DNA from: Zizania palustris
Taxonomy: Eukaryota > Streptophyta > Magnoliopsida > Poales > Poaceae
DNA length: 64,000 nucleotides
Reading direction: 5' to 3'
Assembly: GCA_019279435.1 (NCBI GenBank)
Contig: JAAALK010000086.1
Location: forward strand, 23,357,913 to 23,421,912
In this document: positions 46,880-59,570 of the stretch, one piece after another
Position numbering within the stretch: position 1 is the stretch's first letter
How the letters are laid out: the number at the start of each line of letters is the position of its first letter
The notes under the pieces: model-generated
Databases searched by the model: none
The model's input: only the letters and a program-made list of their open reading frames with translations
Told to the model about the DNA's origin: nothing
Program-made: the position numbers and the translations under genes

Positions 46880-48670
46880 TACAAAACCAGAAAGTACAAA
46901 AGACCAAACCACCTTCCAAATCCTACCTTCTCCTTCCTTCCTCGGTTAGAGAAGAGAGAATGGGAGAGTGAGACTGAGCAGATGGTAGTAGGAGCAGAGG
47001 TTAGAAGGGCAGCTTGGCGCGGCCATAGAGGGCAAGATATCCCAAGAAACTTCCGCGGGGCCAAGAATCATCAGTGCATGCGCCTCCACGCGTGCTCCTG
47101 TTTCTGGAAGGAAACGGAGGAAGCAAAGATCAGAGAAGGCAAGTAGCATTCCCACGAGACTCCATTCCCACAGGTAGCCCGTTCGGGTGGCTCTGTGAAA
47201 AAGAGGAAGTTTTTTTTTTTTTGGTTTTTGGCAGTGGTATCCATTTGTGCGCTAGTTGTTTTGGTCTTTTGGAGGCGGAAAACTCGGTCCGGGTGCCTGT
47301 TCCTGCGTGTTTCGAGGGTTTGCTCCGAGGAAGCAGAGGACCGGAGGGGAAAAGATCGTTTTTTTCCTCTTCGGCATTTGAGTTCTGGGATTGTTCCAGC
47401 ACACGGGTCTTTCTTGCTTGTAAGATTCTGGATTGCTCGAGAGCCGAGGCTGAAAAGATTGAAATTTCACGCCGTGGTCTGCATGTTTGGGTGAAGACGG
47501 AGGGGATATAGGAAGGAGCCTCGGTCTCTCGGAGATGCACTTCTGCTATCTTCTTTTCCTTTGCGTGTTCAGATCCTTGTGAGATATTCCATTTCTGCCA
47601 GCTTTCTCAATTTTGACGTGAATTCCAAGTCAGGAGCATCTTGTGGAAACCGAAGAAGCACGGCAATTACAAGGAAGGGTTTTGTTTGGGAAATCAGATA
47701 ATTCTAATCTGTTTCTGTTTGTCTCCTCAAAGTTTCGCGGTTGCTCTAGATTCAAAGATTGCATTTTGATTGGTTCTGGAGATTGAAGAAGCTACCATTG
47801 TTGTTTTCTCGGCTCAAGAGTCAAGCAACGAGAGAGGCAAACTAGGCTGTTCAGATGATTCAGCAGGTCATCGTGTAGGGACATCTGTCAGGAACTACCT
47901 TGCGGCTTGCATACTCCTTTATTCATCTGGGTTCTTCGATCTAACACTCACAGGTAAAGTAGCCAATTTCAATCCTGTGTTCATCTGGGTGATTCTGTCA
48001 TTGTCATGCGCCAATATAGGGAGATATTAATCTGTTTTAAACATTAGCTGGCGCCTTCAGTTGTAGTGATATTATACAATGCAATTTGGGCATTTAGTAG
48101 CCGTTTTTTTTTGCATATTTGGGATATTATTAATCCAAGGATTCTGGGTTCTCCGACAGAACGACCGTTCCTTTCTAAACAAGAAAAGAGGCCAAAATGG
48201 AGTAGAAATCTTCAGAGTTTGTTGTTTTGCAATTTGCCTGTTTGTATGGCCTGCAAAACCTATCTTTACATTTTAACTCACTTTTATTAAATTCTCTCAA
48301 CATTTTTTCTTGTTAGAAAACAACTGGATGGTCCATTAAATTTCCCAGTGCTTGTAATGCAGTGAACTCTATGTGTTTGCATATGTGTGGTCCTATGTGG
48401 TCTCTGTATTAAATCTTTAGCTTTATAAGTAGTTATGAACAACTTTCTTGATTATGGAAGTACATTCTGCAACCATTCAGAAGTTAGAAGAGCTAATAAC
48501 CAACTATAAGTAGTTGAGAGGGTGGAAGCTCTTTCACCATTTGCATATCTAATTTTGCACTATTTCAGAACTTTGTTCTAACATGTGTGCGTGTGCGTTC
48601 CTTTTTTTTATTCTTTTTTGATCCAGCTTTAAGCTTCTCTGGTGATAGTTCTTAGAAGGAAAACTGCCTA
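46880..48670 (+). promoter_or_regulatory. Promoter and long, probably intron-containing 5' leader of the DUF4378 gene
   Basis: A leader of around 0.9 kb appears to end at a donor near 47953 (CTCACAG|GTAAAG). A 5'-UTR intron may run to an acceptor near 48650 (GGTGATAG), shortly before the start codon. Several upstream ATGs open frames, the longest 145 codons from 47074, which could reduce translation. The exact transcription start is not visible. Confidence 0.4.
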
Positions 48671-51600
48671 ATGATGTTTTCGTCCATCATGGCAAAGAAG
48701 AGTTACAAACAGCGATGCAAGTCTGACAAGGTCCATGTGGGCTGTATGTCAGGGCTCATCCACATGTTTGAGTTCCGTCGCAGTCCAAAACTTATTTCAG
48801 ATGGGAGCCATGTTATTAGGAGGAATTCAGGTGAGGAATTTAAGTGTAATTCAATTTTGGTTGAATAAATAGGACCTAAGCTGCAGCGTAATAGTATTTC
48901 ATGTATTATCTGATAAATTGTATTGATAATAATATATTTGTTTCATGCAGGCAGGAGTGACCTGAAAGGTTCTGCAGATCTACACGAAATCATCTCTTCT
49001 GATGTAAGTTGTCCATAGATACCTATGTCATGCTGTTTTTAGTATCTGAAGTTCAAAATTCATGCATCTCTCTTGCTAAAAAAATATGTGTTTCTCTAGC
49101 AAAAACTATTAGAAAGGAATGAAAAACTTAAGTCCAGTTACCAAATCCAATTTATTAGTGTTTATTTCTTGTTGTACAGTGTTTGTCCTGCATCCTTATG
49201 GTTCTTGTGCTACAAGTGTACAGTGTTACAGTTGCTTGCTTCCTGTGGGCAAAATATTGTTTTTCATAAACATTTTGTAATGCTTGTGCAGTTGATCTGC
49301 AATCATATATGCTCCTGCTAACCAGCTGGAGTAAATAGTACTGTTAAAGCATTGAATATGAGATCTTTGGTATTTGTACAAAGCTTTTCAAGGCATTTTT
49401 CTACCGACGCGGAAGTGTGACTACAGCTGTATTTGCAAACTCATGGCTGGATTTGCAAAGACAGCTGTATTTTCTGTACAACTCTAGTGCCTATGATTGA
49501 ATCATTGAAATATAGTAGAATATCTCTTATCAATCTACACCATTATAATATTTCTCTACCAAAATAAGCAGGGAAAATCTTTATTGTTTCTCTTGATTGA
49601 TGGTAGAATTTGTAGAAATTTTTAAAATTTTCTACAGAGCATATTTTGGTAGATCCATGCATATTTTGGTAGATAATAACTATGTAACTAGTTGCCAGCT
49701 TGGAAAGTTCTGTTGTGGAAATAAGTTGATAGAAATCTTGCAAATTTTTAGCTATTTGATATTTTTAGTATTATAACAAATATTTCTTGAGATATCTCTC
49801 CTCATATGTCATACATGACAGGGAGGATTGAAAAGTAGATCCATGCACATTGTAATTAAATTTAGTGCCATGCATCTTTATTCTCTTGTCACCTATAATT
49901 ATGGTCTGCAAAAATAGTATTTCTTTTTTATGATGAGAAATTATAGAATTTGTTTCACTTTATTTTAGCAATTTCAAAGAGCCTTTCATTTGCTTTTATT
50001 TACAGATCCATTGCTAAAGATATCAATCCATAAAAAAGGTTACAAACAAAAAAAAGTTGTATAATTTTAGGAGAATCAAATATCCACAAATATTTTTTGA
50101 TTCGAAAGAGATGCATAAATAATTATAGCCATTTGAAGATATAACTCTGGATTCAATAAACCCAATTTATTTGCTTTTGTTAGGTGGATAAAGACTATGG
50201 GGTTAAAACAGTTTTTGCCGGCAGGGCAAGTATTAAAGCACTGATGGAAGAAGAGATGGCCAGTGGAACACAGATCTTGAAGGAAACACAAAGGAACATA
50301 TTTGCAGCACATTCTGACAATTTGAAGCATTTGGATCTCTGTGAAGGATCTGATATAGACCTAGATTTGTCTGAAAGTCTCATAGAATTATACAAAAATC
50401 ATAATGGAGGTCATGTCGGTATCAATTTGGAAGGATCAGTTCACTCTTCCAATTTGATTGAGAAAGAGAACAATACTGATGCCGGCACTCATCTCAAACG
50501 AATCCCCTCTAGTATTCAGAAAGCACTTGAAGCTGTGGCCGAAGCAGTAATAAGCCATCAATCTGCGAATGGAAAATATACTAGCAGCAGCAGCGAAGCT
50601 AGGTCCAAGGAATTTGTTGATGCCCTACAATTGCTGAGCTCAAACGAACAGTTGTTTCTGATGCTTCTGCAAGACCCAAGCTCTAGGTTGTTGCAATGCC
50701 TGCAGAACCTTTACATATCACTAGGAAGTCCAAAGTTAGAACTAGCAGAATCTGACGAAGAAACAAACTTGAAGGTTACCTGTAGCAGTCTAGAGCAGTC
50801 TGAAATTTCAAATTATAAAGTGCAAAAAGGACATAATTATTTCTTGAAGGAGGATAAGCTAGTCATGAGGAGACCACCAAAGTTGCATGATAATTCTCGT
50901 GGCCTTAGCAGAATAGTAATACTGAAGCCAACTCCCACAAGAAGTCAGACTAGTCTGATTTCAAATAGTGCAATTTCATCGCCACTATCAAGTCATACTG
51001 ATTCACAAGGACAGGTAGACAGTGACAAAAACGTGCTCAATTTCTCTCTCAGGGAGCTTAAAAGGAGACTAAGGCTTGCTGTTAGTAACAACCGGAAGGA
51101 TAACATGAGTAGTGCTTTCCAAAAGGATGATACAACAAAACAGTTCCTTCTTGAGAGTATGTCCACAAGTATGCCAAGTATAGATTCTTACTGTGAAAAA
51201 GCTGATAAATCCTCAACTGCTGACAAGAAAACAAACCCTGAAGATAGTGGAAGTGGTATGGGAAATGATGCGACTCATTGTGTCAGCTCTTTCTCCTATG
51301 AAAAAGCTAAGAAGCATCTAATCGAGAGGCTAGACAATCAAAGGGAAGACAGTTCTCAGATGGTACACAAATCAGAAACCTTTGGGAGATTAATTTCATA
51401 TTCGGAGTGTGATACATTTTCACCAACTCATTGTCCTCAAGAGGACGTTAACCTGCCACGGTATTCAACTGATTCAACAGTATTACAAACGATTGAACAA
51501 GAGGATAGTTCAGCAAATTCTAACGTGCCAAGGAAGTTACAGGAGCTAATACTATCTGACACCAGAACTTTGTCTAACACACAGCTGGATGAACTTAAGA

Positions 51601-52827
51601 CAGGCCATGGCAGTCATCCATTCAAGGAGAGCACTATCTCTCGGGAGTCAATCAGTGAAGGTATATTGCTGTGCTGTCCTTCTGTTTATCTTTTTAGCTT
51701 TCTACTTGTTTTCATCTAATATAGAGATCAATGTTTGCAGGGATTAACGGCATGAATGATGCAGTAGACATCCCCCAGCTCTCTATCGTTATAGAAAATT
51801 CAAATGAAGGCTTGGAACAACTAAATACAGAGCGAGTAAGACATATTTGAGCAAATTCTACACAAAACTAATCTTTTGTGTCTAACGATTCTTTTTTACT
51901 TTTCCCCGACTGTTGCAGTGCTTTGTGGAGGAGAGACAATCCATGAATGCATTATCAGAAGTATCCCTGTACTCTCCAGAGAACCTCATTAATGAGCAGG
52001 ACAATACTAGTCCATCAGCAGTTGCATTAGCCAAGCCATCCATATTGACATTTTCTTGCTCCCCAGAGAGTGCAGATGACAAAGAGGAGAGAGCGAGCCC
52101 ACAATCTGTTCTAGATTCTTTCCTAGGAGATGATATCAGCCCTAGCATAAAAACTCGAAAGCAAGGTATTGGATAGAAAATAAAGAACTCCCCCTTCTGT
52201 ATTTTTATTGAAAATGATGGTAAAGTAACAAATTTTATTGGGCTTGCAGATGAATTGTACATGCCAAACTCAAGAATTCTGTTCAAAGAGAGTGGCATTC
52301 CCTCAGCACCCCCAACTTTGGATAACACCCCACAAGAATCCATTTTGGATCACAAACTAGCAAGGATACCTTTTATAAAGGCTGTGCTTGAGGTTTCAGA
52401 CTTGTTATCTGAAGGAAGTTCAGAGAGATGGTATATGGACGAATCACTGCTTAACACATCTGTACTGGCTGAAGTAGGAACTCTATACTGCCTGACAGAC
52501 GAAACGGTGCTTCTTTTCAATTGCGTGGAAGAAGCTCTTTTCAAGATAAGGGATAGCTTCTTTGGTTGTGACCCTTGGGTAGCTCATCTGAAACACAACG
52601 TGAGACCAGCTCCGGTAGGATCAGAACTTGTTCAAGAGGTGGCTAAGTGCATCGACTATCTTGTCGGCAACGAGTTTCCATGTACATTAGATCAGGTGGT
52701 GCTGAAAGACTTGCAAAGTGGATCATGGATGGACCTTCGCAGCGATACTGAAGGTGCTGTTATTGAGGTGTGGGATGGTTTTCTTGATGACTTGCTGGAG
52801 GAAATGGTGTTTGACTTATGGCTTTAA
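48671..52827 (+). CDS. TRM-like / DUF4378-domain protein, 6 coding exons, 869 aa
   Basis: The exons are 48671-48830, 48951-49003, 50184-51660, 51741-51835, 51919-52165 and 52250-52827, all GT-AG and phase-compatible. The N-terminus (MMFSSIMAKKSYKQRCKSDK, GLIHMFEFRRSPKLI) is basic. The large middle exon is Ser-rich and acidic with a short FSLRELKRRLRLA motif. The C-terminus carries the DUF4378 pattern (FIKAVLEVSDLL, LFNCVEEAL, LVQEVAKCIDYLV, EVWDGFLDDLLEEMVFDL). Such proteins belong to the TON1-recruiting-motif/LONGIFOLIA-related superfamily linked to cortical microtubules and cell shape. Which TRM subgroup this is, and whether it binds TON1, cannot be judged here. The two consecutive ATGs leave the start uncertain by one codon. 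Confidence 0.85.
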
Positions 52828-54609
52828 GATTTGATTGTAGAGCTTTGTCTTCATCCATGAAGATACATCCGATCAGAAGATTCAGAACTGATACAGTTGA
52901 CAGTTTGGCAGCGTTTTATTTACCAAAAAAAGAGCATGAAAAGGCAGGAATATAGGGAGTTTGTCACACAGACTGGAACAAACTATAGAGTATATAGATT
53001 TAGGCTTGCCTGACCGTTTGCATACCGAGTCATATAAATCTTGAATGGATGTGATCCCAACACTAGACAATCTTGTCTGGATCGAAGAAACATGGATTTG
53101 TTCTTGTTCATGTTGTTTCTCATTCCTGCTCTCCGTACAGGTGTGAAACTAGGAAGAATTTAATAAGTCGGGCTGTATTACTGTATATACATTGTCTGTT
53201 TTTACTGCCCTAATGATGTCTCTTGAAAGCATAATCATTTCAACTTGTGTTATATGAGGACTGAGGTGCACCATAGTGGAGCTCCATGTTAAACATTACC
53301 TGTGACGTGCGACGTGGCCCTGCATCAGCGAATTTGGCCGAGGTCAGTCTTGTTTCGTAGTTAAAGTGCCGAACGTGACTGTGACCGAAGTAACCGTTGC
53401 GGCACTGACGTGACCTTGTTCGGTTATTGAAGTACAGAATGAGACTGATGTAGCCATGTTCGTCTGATGCAGTACTGAATACTGAATGTGGCTTGACGTG
53501 GCATGTTCGGCGAATACGCTGTCAATAGGAATCTATTTTTGTAATTATTTGAATTCGACTACCAAATTTGATTTTTTTGAAAAATCTGCACAGAGCAGCT
53601 TCGGATCACTGTTCACGGCGATGGTTGCAATGTCGTCTGGCGATTGTTTTTGGCTTCAAGTATCAATTTTAGGCTTTCATAATTGAACAATACCAAAATC
53701 TTGCATTAATAAATAGCAAGGAATCCTCCCTATTGGATGCACAATTTTAGCGTTCTCTAAATTTGATAACTCCAAAACTGAAATTAATAATCACCAAGGT
53801 TTGCCGTGTTGTAATTTAATAATCGACCCTCTCCTTAAATTTAAGGAGATTTAATGAGATACAGAGCTATTGCTACTAAAATTTATATTATATAATATTG
53901 TATCTGACAGTTAAATCACTTCTGATTTTTTCTTCTATATTTTATAGCTATGTATACCAAAAATATTATGTATCATCCATTTATTTTGATCTTGTGATTG
54001 AAGATAGTGAACTATAAAGTAAATAGGTAACTTTTTTGTACAAACTTTCCAATATTATGTGCTAACTTCCTATTTTCTCTGTATATGCCGGTACTAATAA
54101 TTATAATTATAATTTATTTTTAGTCCTAACTAAAATCAATAATCCAGATTAATCTAAAGAGGTTTATATCTCTATGACATGTGACAAGATATAATCTGAT
54201 TTTACATAATATTATACTCTAGTACTAGAAACAAAACCTCCGTGAAGTAATTTAATAATTAAAGGAACTGGTTTTGCTTTCAAATTTTTACAGGAGCTGG
54301 ATTAAGCACATGACAATCACTTGAGCATGCATCTATTTGCAAAAGAAAATTGCACATATATCATGATAAAAGGGGGATGAAATCACATCTCGCACCCTGA
54401 GTACAAATTCAATGGACACGTACGATCAGCCGCAACTCGATCTCAATATGAGTGGTAAAATCAGCAGGAGAAATCGTAACTCACTTCCCAGAGGAAATGG
54501 TTAATTCGCTAGCTCCACATGCATGAGCCCTAATCCTACCGATAGTGAAGAGCAAGCTAACAAGTAACAAGTAATGGACATCTAGTCAGCAGCTGGCAGC
54601 TGATCTCTC
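52828..54609. other. 3' flanks of the convergent DUF4378 and subtilase genes
   Basis: Contains 3' UTR sequence near 52828-53200, then AT-rich intergenic DNA. Around 53290-53500 several CTGACGTG/GCCGAAC-like words recur loosely. No gene is seen. Confidence 0.45.
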
Positions 54610-57029
54610 TTAGGTTTGGGGCGTGGGCTGCGTACTTTCGGCGCCGGCGCCGGCGCCGGCGCCGGGGAAGATGAGGATCGGGCTGCGCACAACGTAGTTG
54701 CCGGAGACCCACTTCAGCTGGCCCTCGATCGTGCTGACGCCCAGCGACGGCTGGCCAGACGCCGACTTGACGGTGATCGTGTAGTTCAAGACCTCGTCCA
54801 GCGCGTTGAACGTCAGCGTCGGTGGCTTCACCTCTACCGTCACAGAGGCTGGCACGTCCACCTCCACGGCGTACGTCGAGCTGGCCACCCCGACGTTGGT
54901 CACCGAGCGGGTGATGTCCATGGCGAACGGTGTCTGGTCCACTGTGGCGGTGATGGACGGGTAGTTGAGGTCTTTCTGGTCCAGATTTGGCAGCTTGGTG
55001 CACTCCACGGGCGGTGCCGGGTGGATGATCGAGTTCACCTTCTGGTCCGTGTAGCCGAGCCCACAGAGGTAGGGGACGTAGTCGGCCGCCGTCAGGTTGT
55101 ACACCAGCCCTGGGTCCATGGCTTTTTGCGGGTTCACGTTCCCGGCGCCCATGGCAAAGTAGGTCGCCGGTTTGCCGTCCGCGTCGGCCATCGGCTTCTG
55201 CAAGTTGTCGACGGTGTTAGCCGTCGTCATCATGGCCGACTTGATGGCCGCGGGCGACCACGTCGGGTGTGCCTTCTTGATCAGCGCGGCGACCCCGCTG
55301 ATGTGCGGCGCGGCCATGGAGGTGCCGGACTTGATGTCGAACATGGGCATCACAGCGTTGCGTGCGAACTCCACACCCTCGACCTCGGGGACGCCGGCAA
55401 GAATGTTCACTCCGGGGCCGATGATGTCGGGCTTTAGAATTCCCCTGCTTCTTCTGTTCGGCCCCCGTGACGAGAACGGGGCAACCATCGGTGACGGGGA
55501 GGTGTTGAGTACCGTTCCTTTGAAGACGAAGGTCGCCGCCGGTCTCTTCATGGTCTGGATGTAAGTCTTGATCTTCTGCCCAACGACGAAAGGGACCTGC
55601 ACCGTCGGGAGGACGTGTGGCCTCGGGACGATCACCAAACCGAACGCCTGTGGGGCGATGATGATCATACCGGCGGCGCCAGCGCGACGCACCAACTTGG
55701 CCTTCTCGGTGCTCAAGTCACCACCGGGGTCGCAGATGATGATCTTCCCGGTGACATTGATTGACCTCAGTGCGTTCTCACTTGTGCACATGCCGTCGCC
55801 CATGTCGCGTACCAGCGGGCGCTTGGCTCCGAATTTCTTGGGCTCGCTGAGTGACTCGCCGTCAAGACGAACCCCATTGCCAAGCTTCACGATGGCCAGG
55901 AATCGTCTGTCGGTGGTGCTCGCTCCCACGGTGAGCACCCATGGCGCCTCGTTGACGACGGTTCCTGGGCTCGGGCCGGTGTTTCCACCGGCCGCGCTGA
56001 CCAACACGCCGTGCATGGCAGCGGAGTACCCTCCAAGGGAGACGGGGTCATCCGAGAAGTCGTCCGCCTTCTCATCGCCGAGCGACAGCGAGAGTATGTC
56101 GACGCCGTCCTCGATGGCGTCATCCACTGCCGCTAGTATGTCGTCGCGGTCGCAGCCCTTCTCCACGTAGCACACCTGGTAGAAGGCGATGTGCGCGCGG
56201 GGTGCCATGCCGGCCGCCGTGCCGAGGCCGAGGCCGAAGATGTTCGCGCCCGGCACGAACGCGCCGGCCGCCGTGCTCGACGTGTGTGTCCCATGCTGCC
56301 CCTCGTTGATCGGAAGCACCGGATCCCGAAGCCCTTTCCATTTCCACTTCGCCGACTCGAAGAAGGAGCGCGCTCCGATGAGCTTGTTGTTGCACACTGT
56401 CTCGTTGAAGTCGCACCGGCCGTTCCACTTGGCCGGCGGCGGGTTCATGTCTCTCCCATCTAACGACGGGTGCCCAGCATAGATGCCGTCGTCGAGGATC
56501 CCGATGATATGCCCTCGCCCATGTTGCTGGTGTTCCACACGCCGCCGGCGCTAGCGCCGGCACCCATGAGTCCGAGCAGCTGCGGCGTGTGGGTGGTCAG
56601 GAGCTGGTACGTCTTCTCCGGGAAGGCTTTGTCGAACCAGTCCATCTTGGACATCTCAGCCAGCTCCTCCGGCGTCAGCCGAGCGGAGAAGCCATTGACG
56701 ACGTTACGATAGGAGTAGATGAGCCGGGTCGCGGAGCCCGGGTCCTCCTCCATCGCCTCCTTGGCCATGTCGCACACCGACGCCAAGAGCGACGCGTGCC
56801 AACTCGACACATTCTTGTACACGTTCGTGTCGTACTGGTACGGCTTACGCACGATGACGAGGTAGTTTCTGTGCACGCCCGTGTCGTCGTGGTGGTGGTC
56901 CTCGTGGTCGCCATGGCTCGCCACCGGAGTGGCCACTAAGGAGACGACGACGACGAGGAGGACGGCGACGACGGCGCCAATGGCGAGACGCGGCAGTACT
57001 GAGCACGGCCCATGGCTCCGATTGCCCAT
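54610..57029 (-). CDS. Subtilisin-like serine protease (subtilase, S8), intronless, with an apparent one-base deletion
   Basis: Translation starts MGNRSHGPCSVLPRL with a hydrophobic signal segment (AVVAVLLVVVVSLVA), so secretion to the apoplast is expected. The I9 prodomain (NYLVIVRKPY to FPEKTYQLLTTHTPQLLGL) comes next. The catalytic domain follows with Asp in GILDDGI, His in GQHGTHTSST, Asn in SAAGGNTGPSPG and Ser in GTSMAAPHISG. It carries an inserted PA domain and a C-terminal Fn3-like domain. The frame breaks at about 56509: upstream ends at NMGEG, and downstream resumes with IIGILDDGI. One missing base restores about 806 codons, a normal length. A (GGCGCC)n tract near the 3' end encodes Gly-Ala repeats. 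All triad residues are retained once the frame is joined. Confidence 0.88.
54640..54664. repeat. GGCGCC hexamer repeat in the subtilase 3' coding end
   Basis: About four GGCGCC units encode a Gly-Ala run ten residues or so before the stop codon. Their length may vary between alleles without frameshifting, because six-base units preserve frame. Confidence 0.8.
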
Positions 57030-57160
57030 CGAAAGTGCGACAACTAAACGAATGGGATCTAGGAGGGAGCTGTCCCAGATAATCAACGTTAAGTTACATG
57101 TCGGAAGGTTCTTCTCGCGGGCTAAAAATGGCCTACCGTTTGTGGTTAAAGGCCGAGATG

Positions 57161-57170
57161 CTTAATATAG
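57161..57170 (-). promoter_or_regulatory. TATA box of the subtilase gene
   Basis: The minus strand reads CTATATTAAG about 132-141 bp upstream of the start codon, predicting a leader of roughly 100 bases. The foldback element begins about 50 bp further upstream. Confidence 0.6.
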
Positions 57171-57216
57171 GAATTGCATGCAAGGTTTGGCGATGCTATG
57201 TTCCGACCAGGAGTTT

Positions 57217-57572
57217 GGTGAATTTTTTTTAAACAATTTTTTTAAAAAAATTCAAATTTGTATACCCGTTTTAAGAAATTGCACGAGTAGCATGTAGTCG
57301 ACACTTGAAGTGCCGACTGGATGCTACGTTAGCTCCAATCGGCACTTACTAGTGCCGACTGGATGCTACGTTAGCTCCAGTCGACACTTGAAGTGTCGAT
57401 TGGAGCTGACGTGACAAAATTTAATAAGGGGTATCATCCGATCGATACTTGAAGTGTCAGTTGGAGCTGACGTGACACCAGTCGACCGACCGCATGCTAC
57501 TTCTGCAATTTCTTAAAATGGACATATAAAAGGACATACAAATTTGATTTTTTTTAAATATTAATTAAAAAA
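57217..57572. mobile_element. Foldback element 'TCGGCACTT' family, copy 3 (subtilase promoter)
   Basis: The arms share AAAAATTCAAATTTGTAT and AAGAAATTGCA(C/G) blocks with the other copies. Between them are three tandem modules of TCGRCACTTGAAGTG(C/T)CGA followed by linkers GGATGCTACGTTAGCTCCA or GGAGCTGACGTGACA. Two linkers include TGACGTGAC, a bZIP-type TGACG site (57407-57414 and 57467-57475). No target duplication could be fixed. It is the best-preserved copy internally. Confidence 0.65.
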
Positions 57573-57862
57573 ATCGGAGTTTGGTTCGACTTGCGTTTGT
57601 TCGGGGAAGCCTTTCTCTATTATTTTTATAATTTAGATTTTTTTTAATATATATATATTTAAAAAATTATTTTATAAATTTGAATGGAAGATAATTGGTG
57701 TGACAAATACTAGTAATCTAGATAAGTGTTTATTTTAAAACCATAATTATGGATAAAACGAACGGGAAAAAAGTTAACGATCCGTCCGCTCGAGCTCGAG
57801 CCCTCCACCCCTCTGGTCTCCGCTCTCCCGCTCGCCTCTGCTCCACGCGCTCCGATCTCCCG
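57573..57862 (+). promoter_or_regulatory. Promoter and leader of the 165-aa gene
   Basis: AT-rich DNA changes to a C-rich leader at 57780. An in-frame upstream ATG at 57749 adds 38 Arg/Pro/Ser-rich residues, but MAGGSLSP is the more likely start because the added part looks like translated leader. Confidence 0.4.
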
Positions 57863-59259
57863 ATGGCGGGCGGCTCGCTCTCCCCAAGGCAAACCAGAGC
57901 CCCTCCCAGCCATCGCAAGCGCAAGGTTCCCGCCTCCGCTGACGCTGCCGTGGCCCGGGAGGACGAGGCGACTGAGGAGGACTTAGCGGAACTGGAGAGT
58001 GAGATGGACGGTCTGGGCCGCCGCCTCCTCGAGTACCGCCGTGACGCCGCTACTCGCCTCCTCGGCGCCGCCGCCTCCCGCCTTACCTCCCTCCGGCCGC
58101 TCGCTCGCCTCGGTACGCGCACTTCCGACGTAGTAGGGTTTTCGATTAGTTTGTCCGCTTGTTTGGTGTTCATATAATTTGGGCGTGACTAGGTCGTTCT
58201 TGAAGTATACTTGCATGGAAATGCTCGTCATTTACGGTTTTCTTGTGATTAATCCAATAATATATGAGCAATGCAGTTTATTGTTGCTTGCTTAGAGGAG
58301 AGAATCTTTAAAATTTGACTCTTCGTATAGTATCTTGGGATTCTTTTTTGGTACAAATCAGTTTAAATAGATTTTTCTACGATACAATCTCTATGTTTGA
58401 GACTCTTTGAGTCGTGTACGTTTCCTATAAACAGAGTGAAAAGATTAATTTTTGTGATTGTTTATTTTTATTGAAGTTGATTTTTTAGTTGTAATCCTAA
58501 AAATTTAGAGAAGGGGAATTCTTTAGAGCTTCTCTTGATACGCTTTTAGACCACCAAAAGGTCAAATGATATCCTTTGTAGTCGGCTTCGCACTCGCCCC
58601 CTCTGCACTATTGAATTTCAATCTGACAAGTGTGAAGGAGGACTTCAAAGGGTTCAGAGATCAAATCCAGAGATATTATAACTGCGGAAGATAGTTGGAA
58701 CCCTGAAGACGGATTCGGTTCCCAAATAGATGTCAAGTCCATGACTTCTCAGATCTAAACTGCGATTCAACGATTTGGTTTTCTTTGGTTATATTTTTAG
58801 TCCGGGGAATTTATATGATATCCAGGATGATGGTGCCTTCTTCCTGGTGTATTTTTATGATCAACCATAGCCAGTTAGCATCGTACCAGTTTAGTATGTT
58901 TACCTGCTGCTTTGCAACCATGGTAGATGAGTTATTAATAAGTAACAAAGTTAACAAAAGAGAAGATTGTTGCAGTTAGATTGAGCCTGCAATTTTTCCT
59001 GCTAATTCCAGAAGTATATGATGCCGTGGCCGATGTCTACATTGCAGAAGTTGCAACTGGACAGATTGGTGCTGCTACACTACTGGCTGAAGCTGACAAA
59101 GAGAAGCTTGAGAAACTAAAGATCTTCAAGGGCAAGACTGAGGCTAGTATTGCAGCTATGCCCTTGGTACTGAAGAGAATGGATGAATCCATTGCACGGA
59201 TTGAGAAACTGGAGCGTTTGAATGTGAATATACATACTGTTTTCCATACAAAACGGTAG
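57863..59259 (+). CDS. Small coiled-coil protein of unknown function, 2 exons, 165 aa
   Basis: The exons are 57863-58112 and 59012-59259 (CTCG|GTACG donor, TTCCAG|AAG acceptor; Glu at the junction). The N-terminus has a basic HRKRK patch that could act in nuclear targeting. An acidic helix follows (EEDLAELESEMDGLGRRLLE, about residues 39-58), then two more amphipathic helices (EVYDAVADVYIAEV and DKEKLEKLKIFKGK to ESIARIEKLERLN). The whole looks helical, with heptad-like Leu/Ile spacing suggesting a coiled coil. There is no signal peptide or membrane segment. I do not recognise the family, so no function is assigned. Confidence 0.7.
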
Positions 59260-59570
59260 CGATGGCAATATGCTCTTGTTCATTGTGCATAAGGCTTTTG
59301 TGGGTTGATCCAGCGGTATACCATATGTACCGTTTTGCTGCTGGAATAGGCTGATTCAGCAGCAGTTTGTAGTGAATTTAAGACATCAATAGTCTGTTGT
59401 GGGTTGTAATATGTTCTTTACCTGTATCTAATCAGAAAGCACAGTGTAACTGTTTTGCCACTCTTGCTTACAAGGCTGCTTTTACACAATCACAGGAAGC
59501 TCCTTGCAACTCGAACAGAAACAGATGGTGTTTGTCATGTCTTCGCCCTCAATCAGCTCCCCTGCGCCTC
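59260..59570. other. 3' flanks of the convergent 165-aa and thioesterase genes
   Basis: Only 311 bp separate the two stop codons, so the transcripts probably overlap or nearly meet at their 3' ends. No gene is seen between them. Confidence 0.5.

Noticed and set aside
47074..47511. 145-codon ORF as a separate gene
   Set aside because: It lies in the probable 5' leader of the DUF4378 gene, has no domain, and has composition like untranslated DNA.
54616..55437. 273-codon ORF opposite the subtilase
   Set aside because: Shadow frame of the GC3-rich subtilase exon. It is composed of Arg/Gly/His-rich low-complexity residues.
57749..57862. Earlier ATG for the 165-aa protein
   Set aside because: The added 38 residues look like translated leader, and the second ATG gives a more protein-like start. 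Not fully excluded.
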